DNA from: Bacillota bacterium
GTDB lineage: Bacteria > Bacillota > Clostridia > Lachnospirales > Lachnospiraceae
NCBI GenBank assembly: GCA_023392995.1
Contig: JAEWMZ010000385.1
Span: forward strand, 1-21,944
DNA length: 21,944 nucleotides
Direction of reading: 5' to 3'
Shown here piece after piece: positions 15,747-21,944 of the stretch. Within the stretch, counting starts at the first letter, position 1; each line of letters starts with the position of its first letter. The position numbers and the translations under genes are program-made. The notes below the pieces were generated by a model, which had not been told where the DNA came from, did no database searches, and saw only the letters and a list, made by a program, of their open reading frames with translations.

Positions 15747-17843
15747 CTAAAATATACGACTCCCGATCTGGAACACCAAGGTAGCCATCAAATATGCAAT
15801 TCCTAATTGAAATAATATTGTGAATACCGTCCATTTTATAGATCTCATTTCTCTCTGGATAACACCAATTGTTGCGGCACATGGTATATATAACAAGCTA
15901 AATACCATTAAGGAATAGGCATTCAAGGCTCCAAATCCATACTCGGATAAGGCACTTGTTAAGCTACTCATACCTGCCGGAGATGTGACATTCCCGATTT
16001 GAAACAGAACACTGAAGCTGGAAACCACCACTTCCTTGGCAGCGATTCCTGAGATTAATGCCACTACCACCTGCCACATACCCAGCCCTGCGGGTGCCAG
16101 CACGGGAGCCAGCAGTCTTCCTGCCACAGCGCCATAGCTTTGTGACATATCACTAACCATTCCAGAGGGTCCAAAATTAAGGATAAACCAGATGATTACG
16201 GAGGCTGCAAAAATTGTCGTTCCGGCTTTTGTTAAGTATTCCTTTACCTTTTCCCATACATAGATGATGATGGTTCTTTCATTTGGTGTTTTGTATTCGG
16301 GCAGCTCGATTAGAAGTGTATTCCCAATCTCCTGCTCCGATTTATCATTCATAAAAAAGGCAACGGTTATTGCTACAATAATACCGATTAAATACATGGA
16401 ATATGCAGCCAGCATTGCCATATTTCCAAAAAACATCTGCGAAAATAGAACATAAATCGGTAATCTTGCGCTGCAGGACATAAAGGGTGTTACTAATATC
16501 GTTTTTCTTCGATCTTTCATGTTTTCCAATGATCTCGAAGCCATAATTGCCGGAACCGTACACCCAAAGCCGAGCAGCATGGGGATAAATGCCCTTCCCG
16601 ATAAACCGAGCTTTCCCATAATACCATCCATTACATAAGCAACACGAGCCATATATCCGCTATCCTCTAAATAGGCAAGCGCCAGGAACAGGATAAAGAT
16701 ATTGGGGAGAAAGGTTAAAATACCTCCCACGCCTGCTACAATACCATCAACAATCAGAGAGGTCATAAAATCACCGGCATGAATATTGGTCAGCAAATTC
16801 AGAACTGCATCTGAAAATGCACCTAGGAATATTTCAAATCCACCCTTAATAAAATCCCCTATTTGAAAGGTTAAAAAGAATACAATTGCCATAATTCCAA
16901 GGAAAATGGGAAGACCATAATACCTGTGTGTTAAGATCCGGTCAATTTTATCAGTGGAGGCAGCTTTCTTGTTCTTGTTAACCACTACCTCTTCTACGAC
17001 TTCTTCTATAAAATCATACTTTTGATTTATGATCTCTTCTTCGTAGCTATGCAAGATCACCTTCTGATCCATAATTGGATATTTGGTCTGGATCGCCTCA
17101 TCCATTTCCATCAGCTTTATAGCATGCCACCGAAGATTACCAAGCTCTCCATATTGCCGGAGCAGCAGCTCGCTTACTTCATCTATCTTATCTTCAATAT
17201 CATCACTGTATACAACCGTCAGCTCATTATGATGCTCATGCTTGTGCCTGTAACCATCTTTCGCTAAATCTCTCTCTTTTATCCTCGTTGCGGCACTTTC
17301 CTTCTGCCTTTTATGATGATGCTCCAGGTTATGATGATCCAGCTGTTTATCTACATGATGCGCCACAGTATGCATTAAAATATCAAGGCCGGTCTTTTTC
17401 CTGGCCGATACCGGTATCACGGGAATCCCCAGCATCTCCGGCAGCCTGTGCAAGTCTATCTCCATGCCTCTCTCTTCTACAATATCCATCATATTTAGTG
17501 CAAGAACCACCGGTTTTCCCAGTTCAATCAGCTGCAGCGTAAGATATAGATTTCTCTCCAGACTGGAGGCATCTACAATATTGATAATTACATCTACATT
17601 CGATTCCAGTATAAATTCCCTGGTTAGCTTCTCCTCCATGGTATAGGAGGTCAAGCTGTAAATTCCGGGCAAGTCTACCAGTTTAAAGCGATAATCATGA
17701 TATTTAAAGGCTCCTTCTTTCTTCTCTACCGTTACTCCCGGCCAATTGGCAACCTTAAGGTTTGCACCTGTATAAGCATTAAATAAAGTGGTCTTCCCAC
17801 AGTTAGGATTGCCTACAAAGCCTACATAGATTTCCTTTTTCAT
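15747..17843 (-). CDS. feoB: Ferrous iron transporter B
   Basis: Inner-membrane Fe(II) permease with an N-terminal GTPase. The 698-residue protein carries G1 GNPNCGKTT (11-19), G3 DLPG (57-60), G4 NMMD (117-120) and G5 SAR (146-148), then a helical domain, then about eight or more membrane segments from residue 307 onward with the two Gate motifs (FGCTVPAIMASRS near 426-438 and SCSARLPIYVLF near 456-467). Between G domain and helical domain it has a His-rich insertion (158-205, 12 His in 48 residues, with HHH and HKHEHH), which could bind metal ions. The ATG overlaps the feoA stop as ATGA, with AAGGAG eight bases upstream. Transcription is expected to be Fur-controlled through the feoA promoter. 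Confidence 0.97.
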   Translation of the reverse strand: MKKEIYVGFVGNPNCGKTTLFNAYTGANLKVANWPGVTVEKKEGAFKYHDYRFKLVDLPGIYSLTSYTMEEKLTREFILESNVDVIINIVDASSLERNLYLTLQLIELGKPVVLALNMMDIVEERGMEIDLHRLPEMLGIPVIPVSARKKTGLDILMHTVAHHVDKQLDHHNLEHHHKRQKESAATRIKERDLAKDGYRHKHEHHNELTVVYSDDIEDKIDEVSELLLRQYGELGNLRWHAIKLMEMDEAIQTKYPIMDQKVILHSYEEEIINQKYDFIEEVVEEVVVNKNKKAASTDKIDRILTHRYYGLPIFLGIMAIVFFLTFQIGDFIKGGFEIFLGAFSDAVLNLLTNIHAGDFMTSLIVDGIVAGVGGILTFLPNIFILFLALAYLEDSGYMARVAYVMDGIMGKLGLSGRAFIPMLLGFGCTVPAIMASRSLENMKDRRKTILVTPFMSCSARLPIYVLFSQMFFGNMAMLAAYSMYLIGIIVAITVAFFMNDKSEQEIGNTLLIELPEYKTPNERTIIIYVWEKVKEYLTKAGTTIFAASVIIWFILNFGPSGMVSDMSQSYGAVAGRLLAPVLAPAGLGMWQVVVALISGIAAKEVVVSSFSVLFQIGNVTSPAGMSSLTSALSEYGFGALNAYSLMVFSLLYIPCAATIGVIQREMRSIKWTVFTILFQLGIAYLMATLVFQIGSRIF

Positions 17844-18067
17844 CGCCCAGTCTCCTTCATCTGTATCGTTTCTGTAATTTTTCTGCCTAATGCCAGCCGG
17901 CTGCCTCTAACCATTATAATTACTGAGCCCTGACGGTTGCGATTCAAGATTTTAATATCCGTACCGCGCGTCAAACCCAAAGCCTCCAATCTGCGCATTA
18001 TTGCCTGATCCAGATTCATTGAGCTAACTGTATAGGTTTTGCCGATTTCTCCATCAACCAATGTCAT
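17840..18067 (-). CDS. feoA: Ferrous iron transport protein A
   Basis: Small cytoplasmic SH3-like protein (75 residues) that works with FeoB in Fe(II) uptake. Typical FeoA phrases are visible: RRLEALGLTRGTDIKILNRN, GSVIIMVRGSRLALGRKI, where the Gly-rich turns define the beta barrel. GGGAGG lies six bases before the ATG at 18067. Its stop overlaps the feoB start by four bases (ATGA), so the two are translationally coupled. A short hairpin (CTGCA 18081-18085 with TGCAG 18094-18098) sits directly before the ribosome binding site. Upstream is a strong promoter with a near-perfect Fur box. Confidence 0.95.
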   Translation of the reverse strand: MTLVDGEIGKTYTVSSMNLDQAIMRRLEALGLTRGTDIKILNRNRQGSVIIMVRGSRLALGRKITETIQMKETGR

Positions 18068-18168
18068 ATGTAACCTCCCTCTGCACGCAGTGCTGCAGTT
18101 CTATTTCAAGAAAAGGCACCGTTTTCTGCCATACATTCAATACTGATGTTTAAGTAAATCCGTAAACC

Positions 18169-18199
18169 ATTCTTATTGATAACTATTATCAATAAGAAT
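18169..18199. promoter_or_regulatory. Fur box of the feo operon
   Basis: Two 14-bp arms, ATTCTTATTGATAA (18169-18182) and its exact reverse complement (18186-18199), flank a CTA centre. The inner 15-mer TGATAACTATTATCA (18177-18191) matches the 7-1-7 Fur consensus TGATAATnATTATCA at all but one position. It lies immediately after the -10 and covers the predicted transcription start, ideal for repression when iron is plentiful. Confidence 0.88.
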
Positions 18200-18202
18200 C
18201 AC

Positions 18203-18230
18203 AATATCACATTTTAATATATTTTGTCAA
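18203..18230 (-). promoter_or_regulatory. feoAB promoter
   Basis: Minus-strand -35 TTGACA (18230-18225, full consensus), 16-bp spacer, -10 GATATT (18208-18203) preceded by TGT (extended -10). Predicted start near 18196, within the Fur box; leader about 130 nt. Confidence 0.7.
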
Positions 18231-18259
18231 CCTTAGGATGCTTCATACTAAAATAGGAT

Positions 18260-18298
18260 AAAAAAACCAAAGGATTTTAATGTATCGTTATCCTTTGG
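18260..18298 (-). terminator. Intrinsic terminator of the receiver-queH transcript
   Basis: CCAAAGGAT (18267-18275) and ATCCTTTGG (18290-18298) make a 9-bp stem with a 14-base loop; on the minus strand it is followed directly by seven T. It separates queH from the feo operon. Confidence 0.85.
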
Positions 18299-18304
18299 CC
18301 TTTC

Positions 18305-18320
18305 CTTCGCTAGTGCGAAG
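18305..18320. repeat. Short hairpin after queH
   Basis: CTTCGC and GCGAAG form a perfect 6-bp stem with a TAGT loop, between the 17-bp repeats and the terminator. No T-run follows on the minus strand. Confidence 0.4.
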
Positions 18321-18353
18321 TCTTCCTATTCGCTTATAACAGTACTATTCTTG

Positions 18354-18455
18354 CTAGCTCTGTTTCTTATCTAGCATTGCTTCTAACCTAGCATTGCTTC
18401 TTACCTAGCATTGTTCCTTACCTAGCATTGCTTCTTACCTAGTATTGTTTCTTCT
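18354..18455. repeat. Tandem repeat, six copies of 17 bp, abutting the queH stop codon
   Basis: Plus-strand unit CTAGCATTGCTTCTTAC; copies start at 18354, 18371, 18388, 18405, 18422 and 18439. The central four are nearly identical and the outer two degenerate. The array ends exactly where the queH stop codon (18456-18458) begins, so it forms the 3' untranslated region of queH up to the terminator at 18260-18298. Seventeen is not a multiple of three, so it is not an in-frame protein repeat. Confidence 0.9.
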
Positions 18456-19091
18456 CTATTCTTCGTTCTGCGTTTGTCTGTCTCTTTTTGAAAATACACA
18501 TCCGCAATAATCCTGACGATATAAGTCATATTCTTTTGATAATTCGATGGAACGCTTATAACCATTCTTCTTTTTAAAATCGGATGGCAGATAGGGAATG
18601 TGATATTCCTCAGCCAACCGTTCACCGATTTCGTTGAGTTTCTCCGCGTTTTTATGAGGACTGATGGATAATGTGGTGGTATAGTAATCATACCCTCCAA
18701 AAGCTGCACCTCTTGCGGCTTCCCTTAATCTCAGCTCATAACAGACAAAACATCGTTCTCCACCCTCCGGTTCAAGCTCCAAACCCTTTATCGCCTCATA
18801 ATATTCCAAAGGAACATAGTCGCCTTGCAGAAAATGCACTTCTGACTTTAAGGGCATGGCCTTAATCAACGCCTTTTGCTCCTCCACTCTCCTAATATAT
18901 TCTTCTTCGGGGTGAATATTCGGATTATAGAAGAAAATGGTTATATCAAAGTATACAGACAAGTATTCTAAGACATAACTGCTGCAAGGTGCACAACAGC
19001 TATGAAGAAATAACCTGGGACGCCTTTGCTCCTTCTCCAGTTGATCTATTAAATGCTCTAATTCTTTTTGATAATTCATTCCTGCTCTCAT
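18456..19091 (-). CDS. queH: Epoxyqueuosine reductase QueH
   Basis: Reduces epoxyqueuosine to queuosine in the wobble position of GUN-anticodon tRNAs, the last step of queuosine synthesis; QueH is the non-cobalamin alternative to QueG. The 211-residue protein shows the family Cys pattern for its iron-sulfur and iron site: LFLHSCCAPCSSYV (Cys32, 33, 36), GGERCFVCYELRL (Cys114, 117) and DYCGCVFS (Cys196, 198), plus TTTLSISPHKN. The ATG at 19091 overlaps the stop of the preceding receiver gene as ATGA; an ATG at 19079 is possible but has no better ribosome binding site. Other queuosine genes are not in the window. Transcribed with the receiver gene and ended by the terminator at 18260-18298. Confidence 0.94.
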   Translation of the reverse strand: MRAGMNYQKELEHLIDQLEKEQRRPRLFLHSCCAPCSSYVLEYLSVYFDITIFFYNPNIHPEEEYIRRVEEQKALIKAMPLKSEVHFLQGDYVPLEYYEAIKGLELEPEGGERCFVCYELRLREAARGAAFGGYDYYTTTLSISPHKNAEKLNEIGERLAEEYHIPYLPSDFKKKNGYKRSIELSKEYDLYRQDYCGCVFSKRDRQTQNEE

Positions 19092-19507
19092 TCATTAACA
19101 CTATTTTCACTTTCCCGGATTAAACCAAGCTTTCTTAATTCATTCTCAAATTTTTCTTGATCAATGGGCTTTCCCGCATATGCTGTACACCCCAGGTCAA
19201 ATGCTTTCGTTACATTCTTCCCCTCACTTAAGGCCGTTGTCATAATGATCTTAACTGCACCGGAATCAGCTATATTTTTCTCCTTTTCTATTTCACGAAT
19301 TGCTTTTAATGCCTGATACCCGTCTACCACGGGCATCATAATATCTAAACATATTAAATCGTAGCCTTCTCCCGATTCCAATGCCATAGAAAATGCTTCG
19401 ACTGCCTCTTCCCCATCTACCGTAACATCACATTCACCATACTTTGACAAGAATCTCAACATAAATTTTCTGCTGACAAAATCATCCTCAGCGATTAGAA
19501 TTTTCAT
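19088..19507 (-). CDS. Stand-alone receiver (CheY-like) response regulator
   Basis: A 139-residue single receiver domain without an output domain. The active site is complete: acidic pair Glu7/Asp8-Asp9 (LIAEDDFVSRKF), phospho-acceptor Asp55 (LICLDIMMPVVDGYQAL), Thr90/Thr91 (IIMTTALSE) and Lys113 before Pro (AYAGKPID). It could act through protein contact, as CheY or Spo0F do, or as an intermediate in a phosphorelay. No kinase or chemotaxis gene is adjacent. GGAGG lies about ten bases before the ATG at 19507. The stop overlaps the queH start by four bases, so the two are translated together, which is an odd pairing with no known functional link. Confidence 0.92.
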   Translation of the reverse strand: MKILIAEDDFVSRKFMLRFLSKYGECDVTVDGEEAVEAFSMALESGEGYDLICLDIMMPVVDGYQALKAIREIEKEKNIADSGAVKIIMTTALSEGKNVTKAFDLGCTAYAGKPIDQEKFENELRKLGLIRESENSVNE

Positions 19508-19533
19508 TTATCCGTGTCCTCCGTACCAGATTT

Positions 19534-19562
19534 ATTATAAATACATGATAAACCAATTTCAA
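19534..19562 (-). promoter_or_regulatory. Promoter of the receiver-queH operon
   Basis: Minus-strand TTGAAA (19562-19557), 17-bp spacer, TATAAT (19539-19534). Predicted start near 19527, about 20 nt before the start codon. It lies in the 87-bp gap after hisC, where no hisC terminator is visible. Confidence 0.7.
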
Positions 19563-19594
19563 AGCAAAGGATAGGGGGTAATTTATCAAATTAT

Positions 19595-20662
19595 CTATTT
19601 GCTGCGGTTTTCAATATATTGGCGTAAAAACGCATATAATCTGGACATTTCCTCCTCCGTACCAATGGTAATTCTTAGGTAATTATCAATACGCGGCAGA
19701 TTAAAATATCGAACATAGATATCATTATTTCGTAAAACTTCAAATATTTCTTTCGCAGGAATCGATTTATGGGTTGCAAAAATGAAATTTGCACCGGACT
19801 CTGGAAAGGTAAATCCAAGCTCCATTAAAGTCTTCATTGCTTTTTCCCTGGTCTGGATTATGTTCTTCTTGCAAAGTTCAAAGTAATTTACATCCTTAAC
19901 CGCCTCCGCACCTGCCAATATTGAGGTCTGATTCATGGTATAGGAATTAAAGGAGTACTTTACGTCATTGATCGCCTTAATCAGTACCGGATTGCCCATT
20001 GCATATCCAATTCGCATACCTGCCATAGAACGGGATTTGGAAAAAGTCTGAACCACCAGCAAATTCTCATACTTTTCTATTAATTCGATTGCTGAAGCTC
20101 CTGCAAAATCCACGTAAGCTTCATCAATAATTACGATGGAATTCTGATTATGCAGGATAATATCTTCAAGCACTGATAACTCCTCATAAATTGATGTAGG
20201 TGCATTCGGGTTGGCTATGACTATACCGCCATTTTCCTTATAGTAATCCGTCTTAACAATACGAAAATTCTCGTCTAATGGCTGCGTTTCATAAGGAATG
20301 CGATATAAATCGCACCATACCGGATAAAAGGAATAGGTGATGTCCGGAAATAGAACCGGAGCTTTTGAATTGAAGAAGGTTAAAAAAGCGATTGCCAGTA
20401 CATCATCCGAACCTACTCCCACAAAAACCTGATCTTTGTTTAAACCATAATAAGCTGCTAATTCTTCTGTCAGCAGTTTTACAGTAGGATCCGGGTATAA
20501 ACGAAGCCTGTCTGCATCGAAGCTTTGCAGCACCCGCGCTACGCCGGGAGCCGGTGGATATGGATTTTCATTCGTGTTCAGTTTTACCATTTCCTTTTTA
20601 CTAGGCTGTTCCCCCGGTACATAGGGTACCACCTTTCGAATATTTCTTTCCCATTGCTTCAT
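19595..20662 (-). CDS. hisC: Histidinol-phosphate aminotransferase
   Basis: PLP enzyme that makes L-histidinol phosphate from imidazole-acetol phosphate, and often transaminates aromatic amino acids too. The 355-residue protein fits the family: N-terminal VPYVPGEQP, LNTNENPYPP (28-37), LRLYPDPT, the PLP-binding IIDEAYVDF (Asp180) and Lys209 in FSKSRSMAGMRIGYAMG; the C-terminal LRITIGTEEE carries the substrate carboxylate Arg. The ATG at 20662 follows the upstream gene's stop by one base; AGGAG within the end of that gene is about 12 bases away. A longer frame starting at 20713 would overlap it and was rejected. It is not in a his operon here, so its main job could be aromatic or another transamination. 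Confidence 0.9.
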   Translation of the reverse strand: MKQWERNIRKVVPYVPGEQPSKKEMVKLNTNENPYPPAPGVARVLQSFDADRLRLYPDPTVKLLTEELAAYYGLNKDQVFVGVGSDDVLAIAFLTFFNSKAPVLFPDITYSFYPVWCDLYRIPYETQPLDENFRIVKTDYYKENGGIVIANPNAPTSIYEELSVLEDIILHNQNSIVIIDEAYVDFAGASAIELIEKYENLLVVQTFSKSRSMAGMRIGYAMGNPVLIKAINDVKYSFNSYTMNQTSILAGAEAVKDVNYFELCKKNIIQTREKAMKTLMELGFTFPESGANFIFATHKSIPAKEIFEVLRNNDIYVRYFNLPRIDNYLRITIGTEEEMSRLYAFLRQYIENRSK

Positions 20663-20663
20663 A

Positions 20664-21848
20664 TTATTTATACTCCTCTGCCAGTTCTCTAAATTTAGGA
20701 AGGGATCTCTCAATCATATCGTAATCGACACAATATGCAATCCTGCAATAGCCTGGGCATCCAAAGGAGGAGCCAGGTACAATTAAGAGATTGTATTTTT
20801 TAGCCCTGCTGGCAAAGGCCTTATCGTCCTCTTCCAATGCTTTTACAAAGAGATAGAAGGCTCCCTGGGGTTTTACACATTCATAGCCATAAGCGGTCAG
20901 CTGGCTATATAAAAGTTCTCTGTTCCGATTGTACAATTCCAGCTCAACCTTAGAGTCCAGGCATCTTGCCACCGCTCTTTGGATTAAGGACGGGGCATTG
21001 ACATAACCAAGGATTCGATTTGCCACATTCGCAGCCTGAACCACTTCTGAATAATCATCTACTTCCTTTGGTATCACAAGATATCCGATTCTTTCTCCCG
21101 GCAAGGAAAGAGATTTACTATAAGAATATCCGACAATCGTGTTATCGTAGTACTTCGTAAGATATGGAACCTCTACGCCATCATAGGCCAACTCACGATA
21201 GGGCTCATCCGAGATCATATAGATGGATGTTCCCAGCTCTTTTTGTTTCTTATTTAATATAGCGGCCAGTTCCTCTACCGTCTGTTCTGAGTATACCACT
21301 CCGGTAGGATTATTTGGCGTATTTACAATTACCGCTTTCGTATTCAATGTAATACTCCGTTCAAGCTCTCCGAGATTTGGTTGGAAATTGTCGGTATTCG
21401 GAGGGATCACCACAAGTTTTCCATCGAAGTTACTTACGTAGTTCCGGTATTCACCAAAGAAAGGGGCAAAGACAATGACTTCATCTTCAGGATTGAGTAA
21501 GGTTTTTAAAATAACATTTAATCCGCCGGCAGCTCCTACGGTCATGATAATATTATCCCCCAGAAAGTCGGTGCCATAGTTTTTATTAATATGTTCTGCG
21601 ATCTGGGCTCTTACATCCTCATAGCCTGAGTTGTTCATATAGCCATGGACCAGATTCGAATTTTCTTCATTAATTACATCCAGCAGGGCTTTCTTGACTG
21701 CTTCCGGTGGTTCCACACTTGGATTTCCCAAGCTGAAATCATATACGTTCTCTGCACCGTGTATCTGTGCTAATCGCTTTCCTTCTTCAAACATCGCTCT
21801 GATAATGGAGCTATTTTGTACTAATGCTGTCATTTTTTCTGAAATCAT
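20664..21848 (-). CDS. Class I PLP-dependent aminotransferase (AspC-like)
   Basis: Fold-type I aminotransferase of the aspartate/aromatic subgroup I-gamma type, 394 residues. Visible motifs are FSLGNPSVEPPE (38-49), VGAAGGLNVILKTLL, VNTPNNPTG (175-183), SDEPYREL (213-220, PLP-contacting Asp214), and the Schiff-base Lys245 in SYSKSLSLPGERIGYL; the C-terminal CRIAYCVD holds the carboxylate Arg. The ATG at 21848 has GAGGT about six to seven bases upstream; the ATG at 21875 has no ribosome binding site. The gene is followed at one base by hisC, so the two are cotranscribed and probably translationally coupled. Substrate unknown; aspartate, alanine or an aromatic amino acid are all possible. Confidence 0.88.
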   Translation of the reverse strand: MISEKMTALVQNSSIIRAMFEEGKRLAQIHGAENVYDFSLGNPSVEPPEAVKKALLDVINEENSNLVHGYMNNSGYEDVRAQIAEHINKNYGTDFLGDNIIMTVGAAGGLNVILKTLLNPEDEVIVFAPFFGEYRNYVSNFDGKLVVIPPNTDNFQPNLGELERSITLNTKAVIVNTPNNPTGVVYSEQTVEELAAILNKKQKELGTSIYMISDEPYRELAYDGVEVPYLTKYYDNTIVGYSYSKSLSLPGERIGYLVIPKEVDDYSEVVQAANVANRILGYVNAPSLIQRAVARCLDSKVELELYNRNRELLYSQLTAYGYECVKPQGAFYLFVKALEEDDKAFASRAKKYNLLIVPGSSFGCPGYCRIAYCVDYDMIERSLPKFRELAEEYK

Positions 21849-21894
21849 AGGGCACCTCTTTCTGTTGAAAGCCATTTTATAGAATTTTTCTGAA

Positions 21895-21923
21895 AGTATA
21901 TCATACTATTCAAGTTGTCGCAA
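21895..21923 (-). promoter_or_regulatory. Promoter of the aminotransferase-hisC operon
   Basis: Minus-strand -35 TTGCGA (21923-21918), 17-bp spacer, extended -10 TGATATACT (-10 at 21900-21895). Predicted start near 21888, about 40 nt before the ATG at 21848. Confidence 0.7.
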
Positions 21924-21944
21924 TACCTTTAGCGTGATAAAGTG

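Noticed and set aside
18354..18455. CRISPR array or in-frame protein repeat
   Set aside because: The 17-bp units have no spacers and the unit length is not divisible by three.
20663..20713. Longer hisC start at 20713
   Set aside because: It would overlap the end of the upstream aminotransferase by 50 bases and lacks support; the ATG at 20662 gives the normal family length.

Overview
The window looks like a chromosomal segment of a low-GC, Gram-positive anaerobe of the class Clostridia, most likely Lachnospiraceae (Clostridium cluster XIVa). This is inferred from gene content and order: a dgt-dnaG-rpoD-trmK cluster, an A-type RNase P RNA, a feoA-feoB-small Cys-rich membrane protein operon, a SleB-type wall hydrolase, an AP2-domain protein, queH, strong AGGAGG ribosome binding sites, and AT-rich intergenic DNA with sigma-A-like promoters. 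No phage, CRISPR array, rRNA, tRNA or intact insertion sequence was found. Almost every gene lies on the minus strand; only the AP2-domain gene, rnpB and one possible small RNA read on the plus strand.

Layout. 1-344: N-terminus of a secreted Ig-like (S-layer type) surface protein that runs off the left edge, preceded by tandem strong promoters. 679-2169: threonine synthase with a long leader. 2579-3481: SleB-type wall hydrolase under a consensus vegetative promoter, divergent from an AP2/degenerate-HNH/AP2 protein (3951-4751). 4838-4990: convergent region with a strong plus-strand promoter and a nested hairpin. 4995-5846: orphan OmpR-type response regulator. 6422-6801: rnpB. 6951-7053: two large hairpins, one probably a bidirectional terminator. 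7123-8019: ribokinase-like kinase. 8151-9815: TGS-domain nucleoside kinase. 9898-14880: trmK, rpoD, dnaG and dgt, the macromolecular-synthesis cluster (replication priming, primary sigma factor, dNTP control, tRNA modification). 14881-15509: gene-poor region with a 20-bp tandem repeat and possible decayed coding sequence. 15510-18067: ferrous iron uptake operon behind a near-perfect Fur box. 18260-18455: terminator and 17-bp tandem repeat after queH. 18456-19507: a stand-alone receiver protein translationally coupled to queH. 19595-21848: hisC directly after a class I aminotransferase, with a clear promoter near the right edge.

Most of the window is core metabolism and information processing. 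The less ordinary parts are the AP2/HNH-derived protein, the possible antisense or small RNA at 4838-4990, the receiver-queH coupling, the His-rich insertion in FeoB, and the two unrelated short tandem repeat arrays. I did not find a clear new multi-gene defence or mobile system. Start codons were chosen from visible Shine-Dalgarno sequences; in several genes this shortens the longest possible reading frame by a few codons. All functional calls come from reading the sequence, without database searches.
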